This document shows, piece by piece, positions 7,652-16,352 of a DNA stretch of 32,688 nucleotides. Positions within the stretch are counted from its first letter, which is position 1. Every line of letters starts with the position of its first letter. The notes beneath the pieces were generated by a model. The model had not been told where the DNA came from. It did not search any database and was given only the letters and a program-made list of their open reading frames with translations. The stretch lies in IMG/VR virus record IMGVR_UViG_3300034104_000236, positions 1 to 32,688 of that record; one strand, 5' to 3'. The stretch comes from a virus. A program made the position numbers and the translations under genes.

Positions 7652-8047
7652 ATGAAAGAATTTATGGTTATTCCACGGGGCTTTAATGGCTTGCCGATGG
7701 AAGAAGAATTTTTGAGCAACGCAGAGAATAAAAAGAACTATGCCGTTGCGGTTGCTGATTGGAATTATGGCCCTGAAATGCCCACCAATGAAGCTGGCGC
7801 AAATAAGGAGTTTTATGCTGGTTTGGCAGAAGCGATGCAATGCGATGAAAAAGACGCAAGACGCAAGCATTGCTCGAACTGCGAGTATTACGACAACAGT
7901 TTTATGACGCAAGTCAGAATTGAGCGCATCCCAATGGCGGCTTATGACAAGGGAGCAGGCTTCAGGGGTCACTGCGAAAAGCTGAACTTTATCTGTAACG
8001 ATATGCGGGTTTGTCAGGCTTGGGAAGATGAAGAAGAAGAGGATTGA
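7652..8047 (+). CDS. Cys-rich protein with HiPIP-like cysteine pattern
   Basis: 131 residues. I chose ATG 7652 because AAGGAGCT lies just upstream; the open frame extends further left without a good site. The C-terminal half carries C74-SN-C77-EYY, then GHC108, C115 and C121-QAW. The spacing Cx2C ... C(x12)C followed by x-x-Trp resembles high-potential iron-sulfur proteins (four Cys binding a 4Fe-4S cluster), though the Cx2C-to-third-Cys loop is longer (31 instead of about 15-17). A zinc site is the alternative. It ends in a very acidic tail (EDEEEED). It lies among virion genes between the tail and ejection genes. Role unknown. Confidence 0.75.
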   Translation: MKEFMVIPRGFNGLPMEEEFLSNAENKKNYAVAVADWNYGPEMPTNEAGANKEFYAGLAEAMQCDEKDARRKHCSNCEYYDNSFMTQVRIERIPMAAYDKGAGFRGHCEKLNFICNDMRVCQAWEDEEEED

Positions 8048-8100
8048 CCTTTTCGGAATTTGTGCGAAAATCAAGCCGCTGAGTTCTGGCATCCAGCGGC
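8044..8100 (+). promoter_or_regulatory. Intergenic hairpins and possible weak promoter
   Basis: The 75-base gap before 8123 holds two inverted repeats. TTTTCG/CGAAAA lies near 8050-8070, and GCCGCTG (8075-8081) pairs with CAGCGGC (8094-8100). The sequence TTGACC (8044-8049) and GAAAAT (8066-8071) are spaced by 16 bases and could be a weak sigma70 promoter feeding the ejection genes. No T-run follows the second hairpin, so it is not a clear terminator in the + direction. Confidence 0.3.
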
Positions 8101-8122
8101 CTGCCCTAATTAGGAGTTTTGG

Positions 8123-8566
8123 ATGACCGATGGACTGCGAGAAAACCTGACCAAGGTTTTTATGCTACCTCAACCAGCCATTGATTGGCTGATGATGGTC
8201 TTTGACGCAATCCAAGTCTTTGATGATGTAGCAGATGGCGATCAAGTGGCACGAGAAGACCTCAATGCGACCATTTGGAACACCTTGGTGGGTATGCACC
8301 AGAACACATTTTTTATCGCAAATAGCGCTCATTTAACGCCTTTGTTGGCGACAATGATTCTCAAGTGGCAAGCATCGGACACGGCAGAGCGAAATAAACA
8401 GGCAGATGCCAAATCGTTCGTTTGGCGAGCCGGATATTACGATTTGATTTTAATGACCGTTTCGCTAGTGCATGGGGCTGAATATGCCACAAAATATGGT
8501 CATCATGTGATGGCTTTGTATGGCGAGACTTTTGAAGATTACATGAAGGAGTTTGGCGATGCCTGA
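8123..8566 (+). CDS. Helical protein in gp14 position, DDxxD-like motif
   Basis: 147 residues, largely alpha-helical, with a strong ribosome site (TTAGGAGTTTT). It lies just upstream of the gp7-like ejection gene, where P22 has gene 14 (154 residues, needed for a complete particle), so it may be a positional counterpart; I see no clear sequence match to gp14. Residues ~27-40 read FDAIQVFDDVADGD, an aspartate-rich motif reminiscent of isoprenoid synthases, but the protein is about half their length and lacks the second motif. Three His occur in GHHVM and HGAEYA near the C-terminus. Function unknown. Confidence 0.75.
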   Translation: MTDGLRENLTKVFMLPQPAIDWLMMVFDAIQVFDDVADGDQVAREDLNATIWNTLVGMHQNTFFIANSAHLTPLLATMILKWQASDTAERNKQADAKSFVWRAGYYDLILMTVSLVHGAEYATKYGHHVMALYGETFEDYMKEFGDA

Positions 8567-9284
8567 TCCAATAACAGCCCTAGTCGTTGGTGGAAGCCAA
8601 CTCATTGGCAGTTCAATGCAAGCCAAAGCCGCTGGCGAGGCCGCAGACATTCAGTCTGGTGCAGCTCAAGCAGGCATTGAAGAACAACGCAGACAGTTTG
8701 ATGCTTTACAGGCGATATTGAAACCCTATGTAGAGGTTGGTGTGCCAGCAATGGCTCGTTTTCAAGCATATGGTGAAGCAGGGCCAAAAGCATTTGAACA
8801 ACAGCAAGCATTGGCGGGTGTTCTTGGCCCTGAGAGACAGGCAGCAGCAATTGCCGAAATTGAACAGGGCGCTGGTTTCCAAGCCAGAGTGCGGTCTGGT
8901 GAAGAAGCATTATTGCAACGTGCATCTGCCACAGGTGGATTGCGTGGTGGCAATATCCAAGCGGCATTGGCTCAATTTAGACCACAAATGTTGGAACAGG
9001 AAATTGAACGCCAATACGGAAAACTTGGTGGTTTCTCAGATATTGGTCGTGAAACAGAGGCTAATTTACTAAAAATTGGTCAAGCATCTGCGGCTGGTGT
9101 TGGCGCACAAGGTATTCAAACAGGAACGAATATTTCAAACTTGTTAGCTCAACAGGGTGCTGCACAAGCTGGTGGTGAACTTGGACAAGCCAAGGCTTAC
9201 GGTCAACTCTTTAATTTGCCTGCACAAATGCTAGGTTTCCAGTATGCCGCAGGCGGTAAAGCTGGCACAGGCTTTAAGTTTTAA
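8559..9284 (+). CDS. DNA ejection protein, P22 gp7-like
   Basis: 241 residues from ATG 8559 (P22 gp7 is 229). AAGGAG lies 8 bases upstream; an in-frame TTG at 8553 is less likely. The N-terminus is a hydrophobic Gly/Ala segment (DPITALVVGGSQLIGSSMQA), followed by Gln/Glu-rich helices. The block QRASATGGLRGGNIQAALAQ (res. ~127-146) and the TGTNISNLLAQQGAAQAGG block are typical of gp7-type ejection proteins in environmental P22-like phages. These proteins are packaged in the head and injected to build a channel through the envelope. It overlaps the preceding gene by 8 bases and leads the three-gene ejection cluster. Confidence 0.85.
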   Translation: MPDPITALVVGGSQLIGSSMQAKAAGEAADIQSGAAQAGIEEQRRQFDALQAILKPYVEVGVPAMARFQAYGEAGPKAFEQQQALAGVLGPERQAAAIAEIEQGAGFQARVRSGEEALLQRASATGGLRGGNIQAALAQFRPQMLEQEIERQYGKLGGFSDIGRETEANLLKIGQASAAGVGAQGIQTGTNISNLLAQQGAAQAGGELGQAKAYGQLFNLPAQMLGFQYAAGGKAGTGFKF

Positions 9285-9295
9285 AGGGATAAAAC

Positions 9296-10648
9296 ATGGC
9301 AACCATAAATCCATTCCAAGCACCTATTAACTATGCAATTGATGTGCAAAGTCCATTTGAGGCGGCACTTGGAGGTTTTAAACTTGGTGCTGGTGTTGCT
9401 GAAATTCAAGCAGCACAGCAAGCTAGAGAGAGAGCGCAAACAGCCCAAACTGAACTTGCAAATTTATTCAAAAACCCTAACGCAACAGCAACAGATTATG
9501 CACGGGTTACTGCATTTTTGCCTAAAGATCAAGCGGCAACAGTATTGTCAGGTTTTGAGGCTCAAACAAAAGAACAGCAACAAAATACCTTAAGACAAGG
9601 CACTCAGGTTTACACAGCCATCAAATCTGGAAATTTGCCAGTTGCTGAAATGCAACTTAAAGAACAAGCCCTAGCACTTAGAAATGCTGGTAGAGAAAAA
9701 GAGGCGCAGGGTTATGACGACCTTTCAAATCTTATTAGGCTCAACCCAACAGGAGCGCAGACAACGATTGCGTTGACTATTGCTGGATTGCCTGGCGGTA
9801 AAGATTTTCTCGATAATGCTGACAAGGCATTGTCGACACAAAGAGCAGAAGCCCTCCAGCCAAGCGCATTAAAAGAAGCTGAAGCTAAAGCAGAGCAAGC
9901 AGTAACTGAGGCTCAAACTAAAGTTGCAGACTTGCGTATCAAATTGCAAAACGAACCAATTGAAGCTGAAAGATTGATAATTAAGCGAGACCTTGAACTT
10001 GCACAAGCAAATGAAGCAAAGGTTAAGGAAAAGTATGCAGAGCAGATCACACTTGCAGACCTTAAAAAGAAAGCCGCTGACCTTGGTTTGACAAATGCAC
10101 AAACTGGTTCAGCATTAGCGCAGACCAAAAAACTTGGCGTAGAAACAAAGAAGGCTGCACTAGAACTTTCCGCACTTGAAGCTACTGGTGGTGTTGACCC
10201 TGAAAAGAAGTTCACACAGGAAGAAAAAATACGCAAAGAATGGCAAGGCCGTAGCAAAGTATATGGTGAACTGCAAGGCACTTACAGCAATATCAAATCT
10301 TCGGCAGATGCAAAGACAGGCCCAGGCGATATTGCTCTGATTACTGGGTTTATGAAAATGCTTGACCCTGGCTCTGTGGTACGTGAGACAGAATTTGCAA
10401 CTGCAAGGGATACTGCTGGTCTTTACGAAAGATTGCTTAACACATCACAAAAATTGCAAAGCGGTCAACTTTTTACTTTGGATTCAAAGCAACGCCAAGA
10501 ATATGTCAATTTAGCCAAGCAATATCTGGACTCAGCACAGAAAAAAGCTGAACAAGAAAAAAAGGACTTAAATATTGTGGTGAAGAACTACAAACTGAAT
10601 CCTGAAAACGTATTTGGTGCAACCCGCAACGTGACTGTGGATTACTAA
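9296..10648 (+). CDS. DNA ejection protein, P22 gp20-like
   Basis: 450 residues (P22 gp20 is 471). Long charged helices dominate, with coiled-coil potential at ~185-290 (Ala/Glu/Lys/Gln). The C-terminal third has the conserved phage block GPGDIALITGFMKMLDPGSV, then VRETEFATARD (res. ~343-375), seen in ejection or internal virion proteins of many podoviruses. The order gp7-like, this gene, gp16-like is the P22 order. It would be packaged and ejected with DNA. The start has an AAAGGGAT ribosome site. Confidence 0.8.
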   Translation: MATINPFQAPINYAIDVQSPFEAALGGFKLGAGVAEIQAAQQARERAQTAQTELANLFKNPNATATDYARVTAFLPKDQAATVLSGFEAQTKEQQQNTLRQGTQVYTAIKSGNLPVAEMQLKEQALALRNAGREKEAQGYDDLSNLIRLNPTGAQTTIALTIAGLPGGKDFLDNADKALSTQRAEALQPSALKEAEAKAEQAVTEAQTKVADLRIKLQNEPIEAERLIIKRDLELAQANEAKVKEKYAEQITLADLKKKAADLGLTNAQTGSALAQTKKLGVETKKAALELSALEATGGVDPEKKFTQEEKIRKEWQGRSKVYGELQGTYSNIKSSADAKTGPGDIALITGFMKMLDPGSVVRETEFATARDTAGLYERLLNTSQKLQSGQLFTLDSKQRQEYVNLAKQYLDSAQKKAEQEKKDLNIVVKNYKLNPENVFGATRNVTVDY

Positions 10649-10649
10649 T

Positions 10650-13076
10650 ATGGCCTACTCGATAACCACAAAAGATGGCATCACAGTAGATAACATCCCT
10701 GATGATGTTCCACCAGACTCGCCACAACTTAAAGCCCGTGTAGCAGCTATACGTGCTGGTCAACAGCCAGCCGTAGCGCCAGTAACCGCACCAGCTACAG
10801 CAGCAGAAACAACACCAACTGCACAATCCACTGGATTCTTGGCATCGCTGGCTGAATCAATTACAGGGCGTGCTAGAACAACACCAGAGACACAAGCATT
10901 GCCTGAGTGGACAACTATGCCAGAACTTAATCAAATGAGTCTTGCATCGTTTAAATCTGCATTGGGTAGTTTGGTATCAAACCCAAAAGAGACTGTGCAG
11001 ATTTTGCAATCCAATTTTCCACAACTTGGTGTGCGACAGGATGAAAAAGGAAACTTCATTCTGCGTTCAAGTGTTGACCAAAAAGAATATGCAATACCGC
11101 CTGGCTTTACTGTTGGAGATATACCTCGTGCAGTTGGTGGCTTATTGGCATTTACCCCAGCAGGTAGAGCGACAACCATCTTAGGTGCGGCTGGTAAATC
11201 TGCATTAACACAGACAGCAATTGAGGGAACACAAGCCGCAACTGGTGGACAATTCGATAAAGGCGAAGTGGCTATGGCTGGTGTTACTGGCCCAGCAGGA
11301 CAAATCATTCAGCGTGTAGTGCCTCCAGTAGCCCAAGCGGTTAAAAAAGGCGTTCAGCGTGTTACAGGCAAAGCACCAGCACCAGCACCAGCAACTGGTA
11401 CAGCAGGTGCTCCAATGGGTACAGCAATAGCCCCAGAAGCACCTCCAGCAGCCGCAGTAATGCCAGAAATTGCACCAGTAGCCCCAGAGATTCCAGTCGT
11501 TCCAGCAGCACCGCCAGTTGCGCCAATCGTGGCGGCAGTGACTGAGGAAGAAGTTGGAAACTTGGTTAAAAAAGCCGCAGGCACAGGGTTTGGTTCGGCA
11601 GGCGCACGTGACCGATTAGCTGATCTTGCACAAGTTAATTTGGCGGCAAAAGAAGCGGCTGATCGACTTGGCATCCAATTGCCTGCCGATGTATTCAGCG
11701 ATAACCCACAAGTCCGAGCAGCGGCTGGTCTAACACGTTCTGTTGCTGGTGGTGAACCTGAAGCCGCATGGCGCAATACAGTAACTCAAGCTGTAGATAA
11801 AGCCGATGATGTGATAAAACAATTTGATGCCACATTTGTTGAAGGTACAGTCGCACCAGGCGTAGTATCGCAAAAAATCAAGGACTCGCTGACAAAAACA
11901 CGCTTAGACCTCAATACCCAAGCGGGTAAAGTTTACGATGCAGTTGACGCAGTAGTTCCAGAAACATCAATAGTTAACTTGCCAAAACTCAAAGCAACAC
12001 TTGATGATGTCAAAGCAAGAGTTACTGAAGAAGGAATGTCCTCAGCCGAGCGCAAACTGGCAAACATGATTGAGCGAGGAAACGTTACATATGGCCTACT
12101 CAAACGTGAAAAATCCTTGATTGGTAAAGCTATCAACAAGATGGAATCACCCTACGGCAGCATGGCCGAGGCAGACCTCAAGCGTTTGTATGCGGCACTC
12201 TCTGACGATCAACTAACAAACGTGGGTAATATTGGTGGCGAGCAGTTGCGCCAGCAATTACGTGCGGCCAACCTTTTATATGCAAAAGAACGTGCATTAG
12301 GCAATCGCATTGTAAATGCATTTGGTCAAGACATTGAGGGTAGCGTTGCCAATAAGATGCGTACCGCCATCACTGGTGCGGCAAAAGGCGATGCAGGCGA
12401 GTTCAATCGTCTGCTAAAGACTGTTCCAGAAGACTTACGCAAAGAGACTATTGCTACTGCACTGGCATCTGTTACACGTTCTGCAAGAGGCGCTGAAAAG
12501 GGTGGTTTTGGATTCTCTGAGTTTGCTGATATATATCCAAAGTTGAGAGCTAATCCACCAGTTTACAAAACCATCGTAGACACACTTGGAAAAGACTCAG
12601 CAGACGTTTTGCGTGATCTATATGAAGTTTCCAAAAGAGTTACTGAAGCCAGAGCAAATGTTTTGACAACAGGAAAAGCAAACCAAGCATTGTTACAAGG
12701 GATGCAGGCCGAAAGTCTGATTGGCAAAATCATGGAAAGCACACTTTCAAAAGGTGCATTGACGGGGGCTGCGGCAATGGGTGGGCCTATTGCGGCTGCA
12801 GCCACATCGATAATCACTGGAGCAATGACTCAAGGTAATAAAGATTCTCTCAAAGCGGCAGGAAAATTGTTTGCTGATGAGAGTTTCCAGAAACTTGCAA
12901 TCGAAGCTGCCACAAAGGGAACACCAAGTGCGGCTAGTATTAGACGAACAGCTATGTCACAATCATTTCAGAAATTTGCAGATCAAATTAAATTGCCTAA
13001 AGAACTTGATGCTCGGATTCAATTTTTGCAATCTGCAATCCAAACTGAGCGTCAACTCTCACAGGAGAATCAATAA
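10650..13076 (+). CDS. Large DNA ejection protein, P22 gp16-like
   Basis: 808 residues, longer than P22 gp16 (609). Residues ~1-35 form a small domain (YSITTKDGITVDNIPDDVPP) common at the N-terminus of phage internal virion proteins. Residues ~150-225 are Gly/Ala-rich and amphipathic. Residues ~240-297 are a Pro/Ala/Val linker (APAPAPATG, APPVAPIV). The rest is helical, with a hydrophobic Gly/Ala segment near 700-725 (GALTGAAAMGGPIAAAATSI) that could insert into membrane. It is the last and largest of the three ejection genes, expected to extend the DNA-transfer channel across the inner membrane. One base separates it from the upstream stop. No transglycosylase or protease motif was seen. Confidence 0.75.
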   Translation: MAYSITTKDGITVDNIPDDVPPDSPQLKARVAAIRAGQQPAVAPVTAPATAAETTPTAQSTGFLASLAESITGRARTTPETQALPEWTTMPELNQMSLASFKSALGSLVSNPKETVQILQSNFPQLGVRQDEKGNFILRSSVDQKEYAIPPGFTVGDIPRAVGGLLAFTPAGRATTILGAAGKSALTQTAIEGTQAATGGQFDKGEVAMAGVTGPAGQIIQRVVPPVAQAVKKGVQRVTGKAPAPAPATGTAGAPMGTAIAPEAPPAAAVMPEIAPVAPEIPVVPAAPPVAPIVAAVTEEEVGNLVKKAAGTGFGSAGARDRLADLAQVNLAAKEAADRLGIQLPADVFSDNPQVRAAAGLTRSVAGGEPEAAWRNTVTQAVDKADDVIKQFDATFVEGTVAPGVVSQKIKDSLTKTRLDLNTQAGKVYDAVDAVVPETSIVNLPKLKATLDDVKARVTEEGMSSAERKLANMIERGNVTYGLLKREKSLIGKAINKMESPYGSMAEADLKRLYAALSDDQLTNVGNIGGEQLRQQLRAANLLYAKERALGNRIVNAFGQDIEGSVANKMRTAITGAAKGDAGEFNRLLKTVPEDLRKETIATALASVTRSARGAEKGGFGFSEFADIYPKLRANPPVYKTIVDTLGKDSADVLRDLYEVSKRVTEARANVLTTGKANQALLQGMQAESLIGKIMESTLSKGALTGAAAMGGPIAAAATSIITGAMTQGNKDSLKAAGKLFADESFQKLAIEAATKGTPSAASIRRTAMSQSFQKFADQIKLPKELDARIQFLQSAIQTERQLSQENQ

Positions 13077-14852
13077 ATGTCAGCACTATCAGTTCAACCA
13101 CCATATCCAGCGTTTGCGGATGCTGGTGGACAGCCGCTTGAGGATGGTTACATCTGGATTGGCACTGTCAATCTAAACCCAATCACAAACCCGATTGTTG
13201 CTTATTGGGACTCTGCGCTGACCATCACTGCTGTACAGCCGATTCGCACAAGTGGAGGCTATCCTGTTTATCAGGGAACGCCAGCACGTATTTACGTTAA
13301 TAGTGATTACAGTATCCAAGTACAGAATAAGAACGGCAGTGTGGTGTACAGCGCACCAGCAGCGACTGAGCGATATAGCGATGTTGTGGTGAGTATGAAT
13401 GCTGAGAATGTCGTTTACGATCCGCCTTTCACAAGTGCTGTGCAGACCAATGTTGAAGCTAAATTGGCGCAATATGTCAGCGTCAAAGATTTTGGTGCTG
13501 TGGGTAACGGTGTTGCTAATGACGCAGCGGCTATTCAGGCAGCAATTGACTCAGTTGCCGCAAATGGTGGGGGCCAAATTTGGTTTCCTACTGGTGAATA
13601 TAATATAGGAACTACGAGTCTTAATATTTCTCAAAATATTATTCTAAGCGGAGATGTTACTCGTTATGCGGGAAACACTCCACGTGGCACATCTATTATT
13701 TACACTGGCGCGGGTGCGGCTATTTATGGCGAAAATTTGTTAGACGCACAAATTCTTGATTTAGACATTGATTGCACAAATGCAACTGGAGTTTACCCAA
13801 CAGGCCGAGGAATATATTTAAATGGTGCGTGGAAATGCACTTTGCGTAACGTAACTGTTAGAGGTTTAACGCTTGCTAAAGGTTACGCAATTGCCATTGA
13901 TACAAATTCCGATGCGTTTGGCCCACCTAGTCCTGCAAATGCTTGGGGCGCACAGCACAACTATCTTGAGCAAATTGAAGTAGCTGATGGGACAATTTTA
14001 TTTTATGGCGTTGGCATTAATGATGGTACTACCACCACAGTTTGTAACACCATTCGAGGTTATCAATACGAAATAGCATCTAGCCAAGTTGTATTTATTA
14101 ACTCAACAGCAGAAGGCTGGTCAACTGGCATTGGGTTTAATTTTTATGGCGTGGGATGTTACGGCCTTATGCTTGGCTGTGATATTGAAGGCGCGGGTTC
14201 TCCTGGCATCAATATTGGCGGTGGTGCTGAAGTTAGAGAGATGGGAACTATTTGGGCGGGATTTAGCGGTGCAGTTAGAGTTAACGGCTACATGGCTTCT
14301 GTGCGTTCTTATGGTGGTGCGTTTGAATGGAACGCTGATCTAACAGTAGGCGTGCCCGCCCAACTTATGTTTGCGGGAAATAAAAATATAGCTAATTTTG
14401 TTAGTGAGTTTTTGTATCCAGTAAACGTAGGTGGAGGAACACAAGATGGATACCGATTATGGAAACGCTTAAATACTGGCGTGGACATTATTGACCACAA
14501 TTGGCAACAACACGCTTTTCTTCAAAAGCCAATAATTACAACATCAATTGCCACTGTGCCAGTTTTTATAATTCCTATTCCAAATGGAACAGGATTAAGA
14601 TTATCGGCCCATGCAAATGGAACTCAAGTTGGTGATGGCCCATTTTCACTTTATCGTGATTGTGTCGTAATAAACAATGCTGGAACATTGACTATTACGC
14701 AAGGAACACAACAAACCGCAGGGGCTGCTTGTGTCATATCTTTTAATGCAAGTGGCTCAAATTTATTGGTTGACTGGACACCATCAACTGCTAATGCATC
14801 AACAAACCAAATGAATTTAGAAATTCGTGGGCCTTGGACTTCATACGGTTAA
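13077..14852 (+). CDS. Tailspike: P22-type head-binding domain plus beta-helix
   Basis: 591 residues. The N-terminal ~110 residues match the pattern of the P22 tailspike head-binding domain: GYIWIGTVNLNPITNPI, then IRTSGGYPVYQGTPARIYVN and SDYSIQVQNKNGS. This domain attaches six trimers to gp4/gp10. At ~136-185 the sequence VKDFGAVGNGVANDAAAIQA, then GGGQIWFPTGEYNIG, is the typical entry of a pectate-lyase-like right-handed beta-helix. The rest is Gly/Asn-rich repeats fitting a helix that binds or cuts surface polysaccharide. A catalytic pair cannot be assigned by eye. Base composition becomes clearly more A+T rich from about 13590, so the receptor-binding part may have been acquired separately. 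It starts directly after the gp16-like stop. Confidence 0.88.
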   Translation: MSALSVQPPYPAFADAGGQPLEDGYIWIGTVNLNPITNPIVAYWDSALTITAVQPIRTSGGYPVYQGTPARIYVNSDYSIQVQNKNGSVVYSAPAATERYSDVVVSMNAENVVYDPPFTSAVQTNVEAKLAQYVSVKDFGAVGNGVANDAAAIQAAIDSVAANGGGQIWFPTGEYNIGTTSLNISQNIILSGDVTRYAGNTPRGTSIIYTGAGAAIYGENLLDAQILDLDIDCTNATGVYPTGRGIYLNGAWKCTLRNVTVRGLTLAKGYAIAIDTNSDAFGPPSPANAWGAQHNYLEQIEVADGTILFYGVGINDGTTTTVCNTIRGYQYEIASSQVVFINSTAEGWSTGIGFNFYGVGCYGLMLGCDIEGAGSPGINIGGGAEVREMGTIWAGFSGAVRVNGYMASVRSYGGAFEWNADLTVGVPAQLMFAGNKNIANFVSEFLYPVNVGGGTQDGYRLWKRLNTGVDIIDHNWQQHAFLQKPIITTSIATVPVFIIPIPNGTGLRLSAHANGTQVGDGPFSLYRDCVVINNAGTLTITQGTQQTAGAACVISFNASGSNLLVDWTPSTANASTNQMNLEIRGPWTSYG

Positions 14853-14865
14853 CAAAGGAAAAATC

Positions 14866-15135
14866 ATGGCACTTAAAATAAACATTGATCTTATAAATAA
14901 CTTTGGTCAAATTTCAAATTTAACAAATTGTTATTGCAAAGTAACACAAATTTTTGGCGACAAAGCAACAATAAATTTTAAAGTTGTTGTGATGAACGAA
15001 GATAAAAATTTTGTTTATCAAGAAGAAGCATTTGGGTTCAATCCATCTGTTGATGAAAATGCAAAGAACTTTATTGCTCAAGCTTATGAGCACTTAAAAA
15101 CTTTGCCTAAGTTTTCCGAAGCACACGACTGCTAA
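14866..15135 (+). CDS. Small A+T-rich protein after the tailspike (unknown)
   Basis: 89 residues from ATG 14866 (AAAGGAAAAATC ribosome site; the open frame continues further left but inside the tailspike end). The sequence is MALKINIDLINNFGQISNLT at the start, with FKVVVMNEDKNFVYQEEAFG in the middle and a helical C-terminus. Its codons are A/T-rich like the preceding tailspike body, so the two probably travelled together. Position suggests a tailspike or fiber accessory protein or chaperone; nothing in the sequence proves this. Confidence 0.7.
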   Translation: MALKINIDLINNFGQISNLTNCYCKVTQIFGDKATINFKVVVMNEDKNFVYQEEAFGFNPSVDENAKNFIAQAYEHLKTLPKFSEAHDC

Positions 15136-15153
15136 ACGACCAAAGGTGCAATC

Positions 15154-16020
15154 ATGCTAAAAACAGTTTCATCCATCACGAACGCTATCGGTGCGTTAAA
15201 CTTCAAAGGCACATGGGATGCCAATGCCAACAGTCCTGCGCTGGCCTCTAGCGTGGGTACAAAGGGCGACTACTACGTTGTTGGCACAGCAGGCTCAACC
15301 AACCTAAACGGCATCAGTAATTGGGGCGTAGGCGATCTAGCAACCTTTAACGGTTCTGTCTGGCAACGAGTCGAGGGTGGCGCTGATCTCAATGGCGTGA
15401 ACTTGTCCGTCTCAGGCACAAGCACCCTGTCTGGCTTGACCGCATCCACTGCGCTGGCACTGAACTCAAGCAAAGAGATCGTCAGCGTCACCAATACTGG
15501 CACTGGCAGCAATGTGCTGGCAACCACACCGACCTTGGTGGGCGATGTCACCCTTTCCACTGGCAACCTTGTTGTGTCAAACGGCAAAGGTATTGACTTT
15601 TCTGCAACTTCTGGCGCAGGCACAAGCGAGTTATTAGCTGACTATGAAGAAGGTACTTGGACACCTAGTGTTGGCGGCAATGCCACATACACAGCACAAA
15701 CAGGGTATTACACCAAAGTTGGCAATCTTGTAAAACTTCGTTTTTTTATGACAATCAGTGTTTTGGGAACTGGAAGCACAACAACAATTTCTGGAATCCC
15801 TTTTACGCCAAGCTCAAATCAACCAGTTATTGTGGGCGGCGTTGCTTGTTACGTAAATAACTTGGCAACTGCAGCACTTTCAATTGGTGTTTATGCTCAA
15901 AATGACACAACCATAAAATTCTTTAGCAGAAATTCAAGTTTGACTACGGCAACAAATCAAACAGTAGCTGTTATCGGAAACGGTTTTGATGTATACGCTG
16001 AAGTGTCGTACCAAGTTTAA
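15154..16020 (+). CDS. Fiber-like receptor-binding candidate
   Basis: 288 residues. The N-terminal ~75 residues (FKGTWDANANSPALASSVGT, then GDYYVVGTAGSTNLNG, NWGVGDLATFNGSVWQRV) form a module common in phage tail fibers. At ~113-130 NTGTGSNVLATTPTLVG repeats the module seen twice in the fiber-like protein at 3121-4329. From ~165, DYEEGTWTPSVGGNATYTAQ, then TGYYTKVGNLVKLRF, is a widespread C-terminal fiber domain. The start has an AAAGGTG ribosome site. It could be a second receptor-binding protein or an appendage attached to the tail. Confidence 0.75.
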   Translation: MLKTVSSITNAIGALNFKGTWDANANSPALASSVGTKGDYYVVGTAGSTNLNGISNWGVGDLATFNGSVWQRVEGGADLNGVNLSVSGTSTLSGLTASTALALNSSKEIVSVTNTGTGSNVLATTPTLVGDVTLSTGNLVVSNGKGIDFSATSGAGTSELLADYEEGTWTPSVGGNATYTAQTGYYTKVGNLVKLRFFMTISVLGTGSTTTISGIPFTPSSNQPVIVGGVACYVNNLATAALSIGVYAQNDTTIKFFSRNSSLTTATNQTVAVIGNGFDVYAEVSYQV

Positions 16021-16040
16021 ATATTTAAAAATAACCCGTA

Positions 16041-16057
16041 CCAGTTCGGACAACTGG
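16041..16057 (+). promoter_or_regulatory. Intergenic hairpin
   Basis: CCAGTT (16041-16046) and AACTGG (16052-16057) form a perfect 6-bp stem with a 5-base loop in the 85-base gap between the fiber gene and the next gene. No T-run follows, so it is not a clear terminator. It may be an RNA processing or regulatory stem. Confidence 0.3.
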
Positions 16058-16105
16058 AAATCTTAATGCTTGACTGGATGGTCAGGTTGGAAACAAGGAA
16101 ATATC

Positions 16106-16351
16106 ATGCTAGAAAAAGTTATCTCAGTCGATCTAATTGAAGTTCTTGCAAATGGTTGTATTCAGGTTCGCACTAAAACCGCGATCAAAGAAGATGGCAT
16201 TGAAATCAGTAGCAAGTTTCACCGACACATTGTTGTGCCTGGTGCTGACTACAGTGCTGAAGATGCTAAAGTAAAAGCTATTGCCGCATCTATTCACACG
16301 GCTGAAGTGATTTCGGCTTACCAAGCAGCCATTGCTGCACAAGGAGTCTGA
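16106..16351 (+). CDS. Small protein of unknown function (81 aa)
   Basis: 81 residues from ATG 16106, chosen for its AAGGAAATATC ribosome site over upstream in-frame codons. The sequence has beta strands (VISVDLIEVLANGCIQVRTK), a middle region with FHRHIVVPGADYSAEDAKV and a helical C-terminus ending AAIAAQGV. Similar small proteins occur near fiber and lysis genes of environmental phages. Function unknown. Confidence 0.7.
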   Translation: MLEKVISVDLIEVLANGCIQVRTKTAIKEDGIEISSKFHRHIVVPGADYSAEDAKVKAIAASIHTAEVISAYQAAIAAQGV

Positions 16352-16352
16352 C

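Noticed and set aside
7646-8092. 148-aa open frame on the - strand
   Set aside because: Fully antisense to the Cys-rich gene, which has a strong ribosome site and coherent motif; no - strand transcription unit lies here.
8102-8115. CCTAATTAGG as a third operator copy
   Set aside because: Half-sites are in the reverse order without the 6-base spacer and overlap a normal ribosome site.
11354-11776. 140-aa open frame on the - strand
   Set aside because: It is antisense to the Pro/Ala linker and following part of the gp16-like gene; its composition mirrors that gene and it has no ribosome site.
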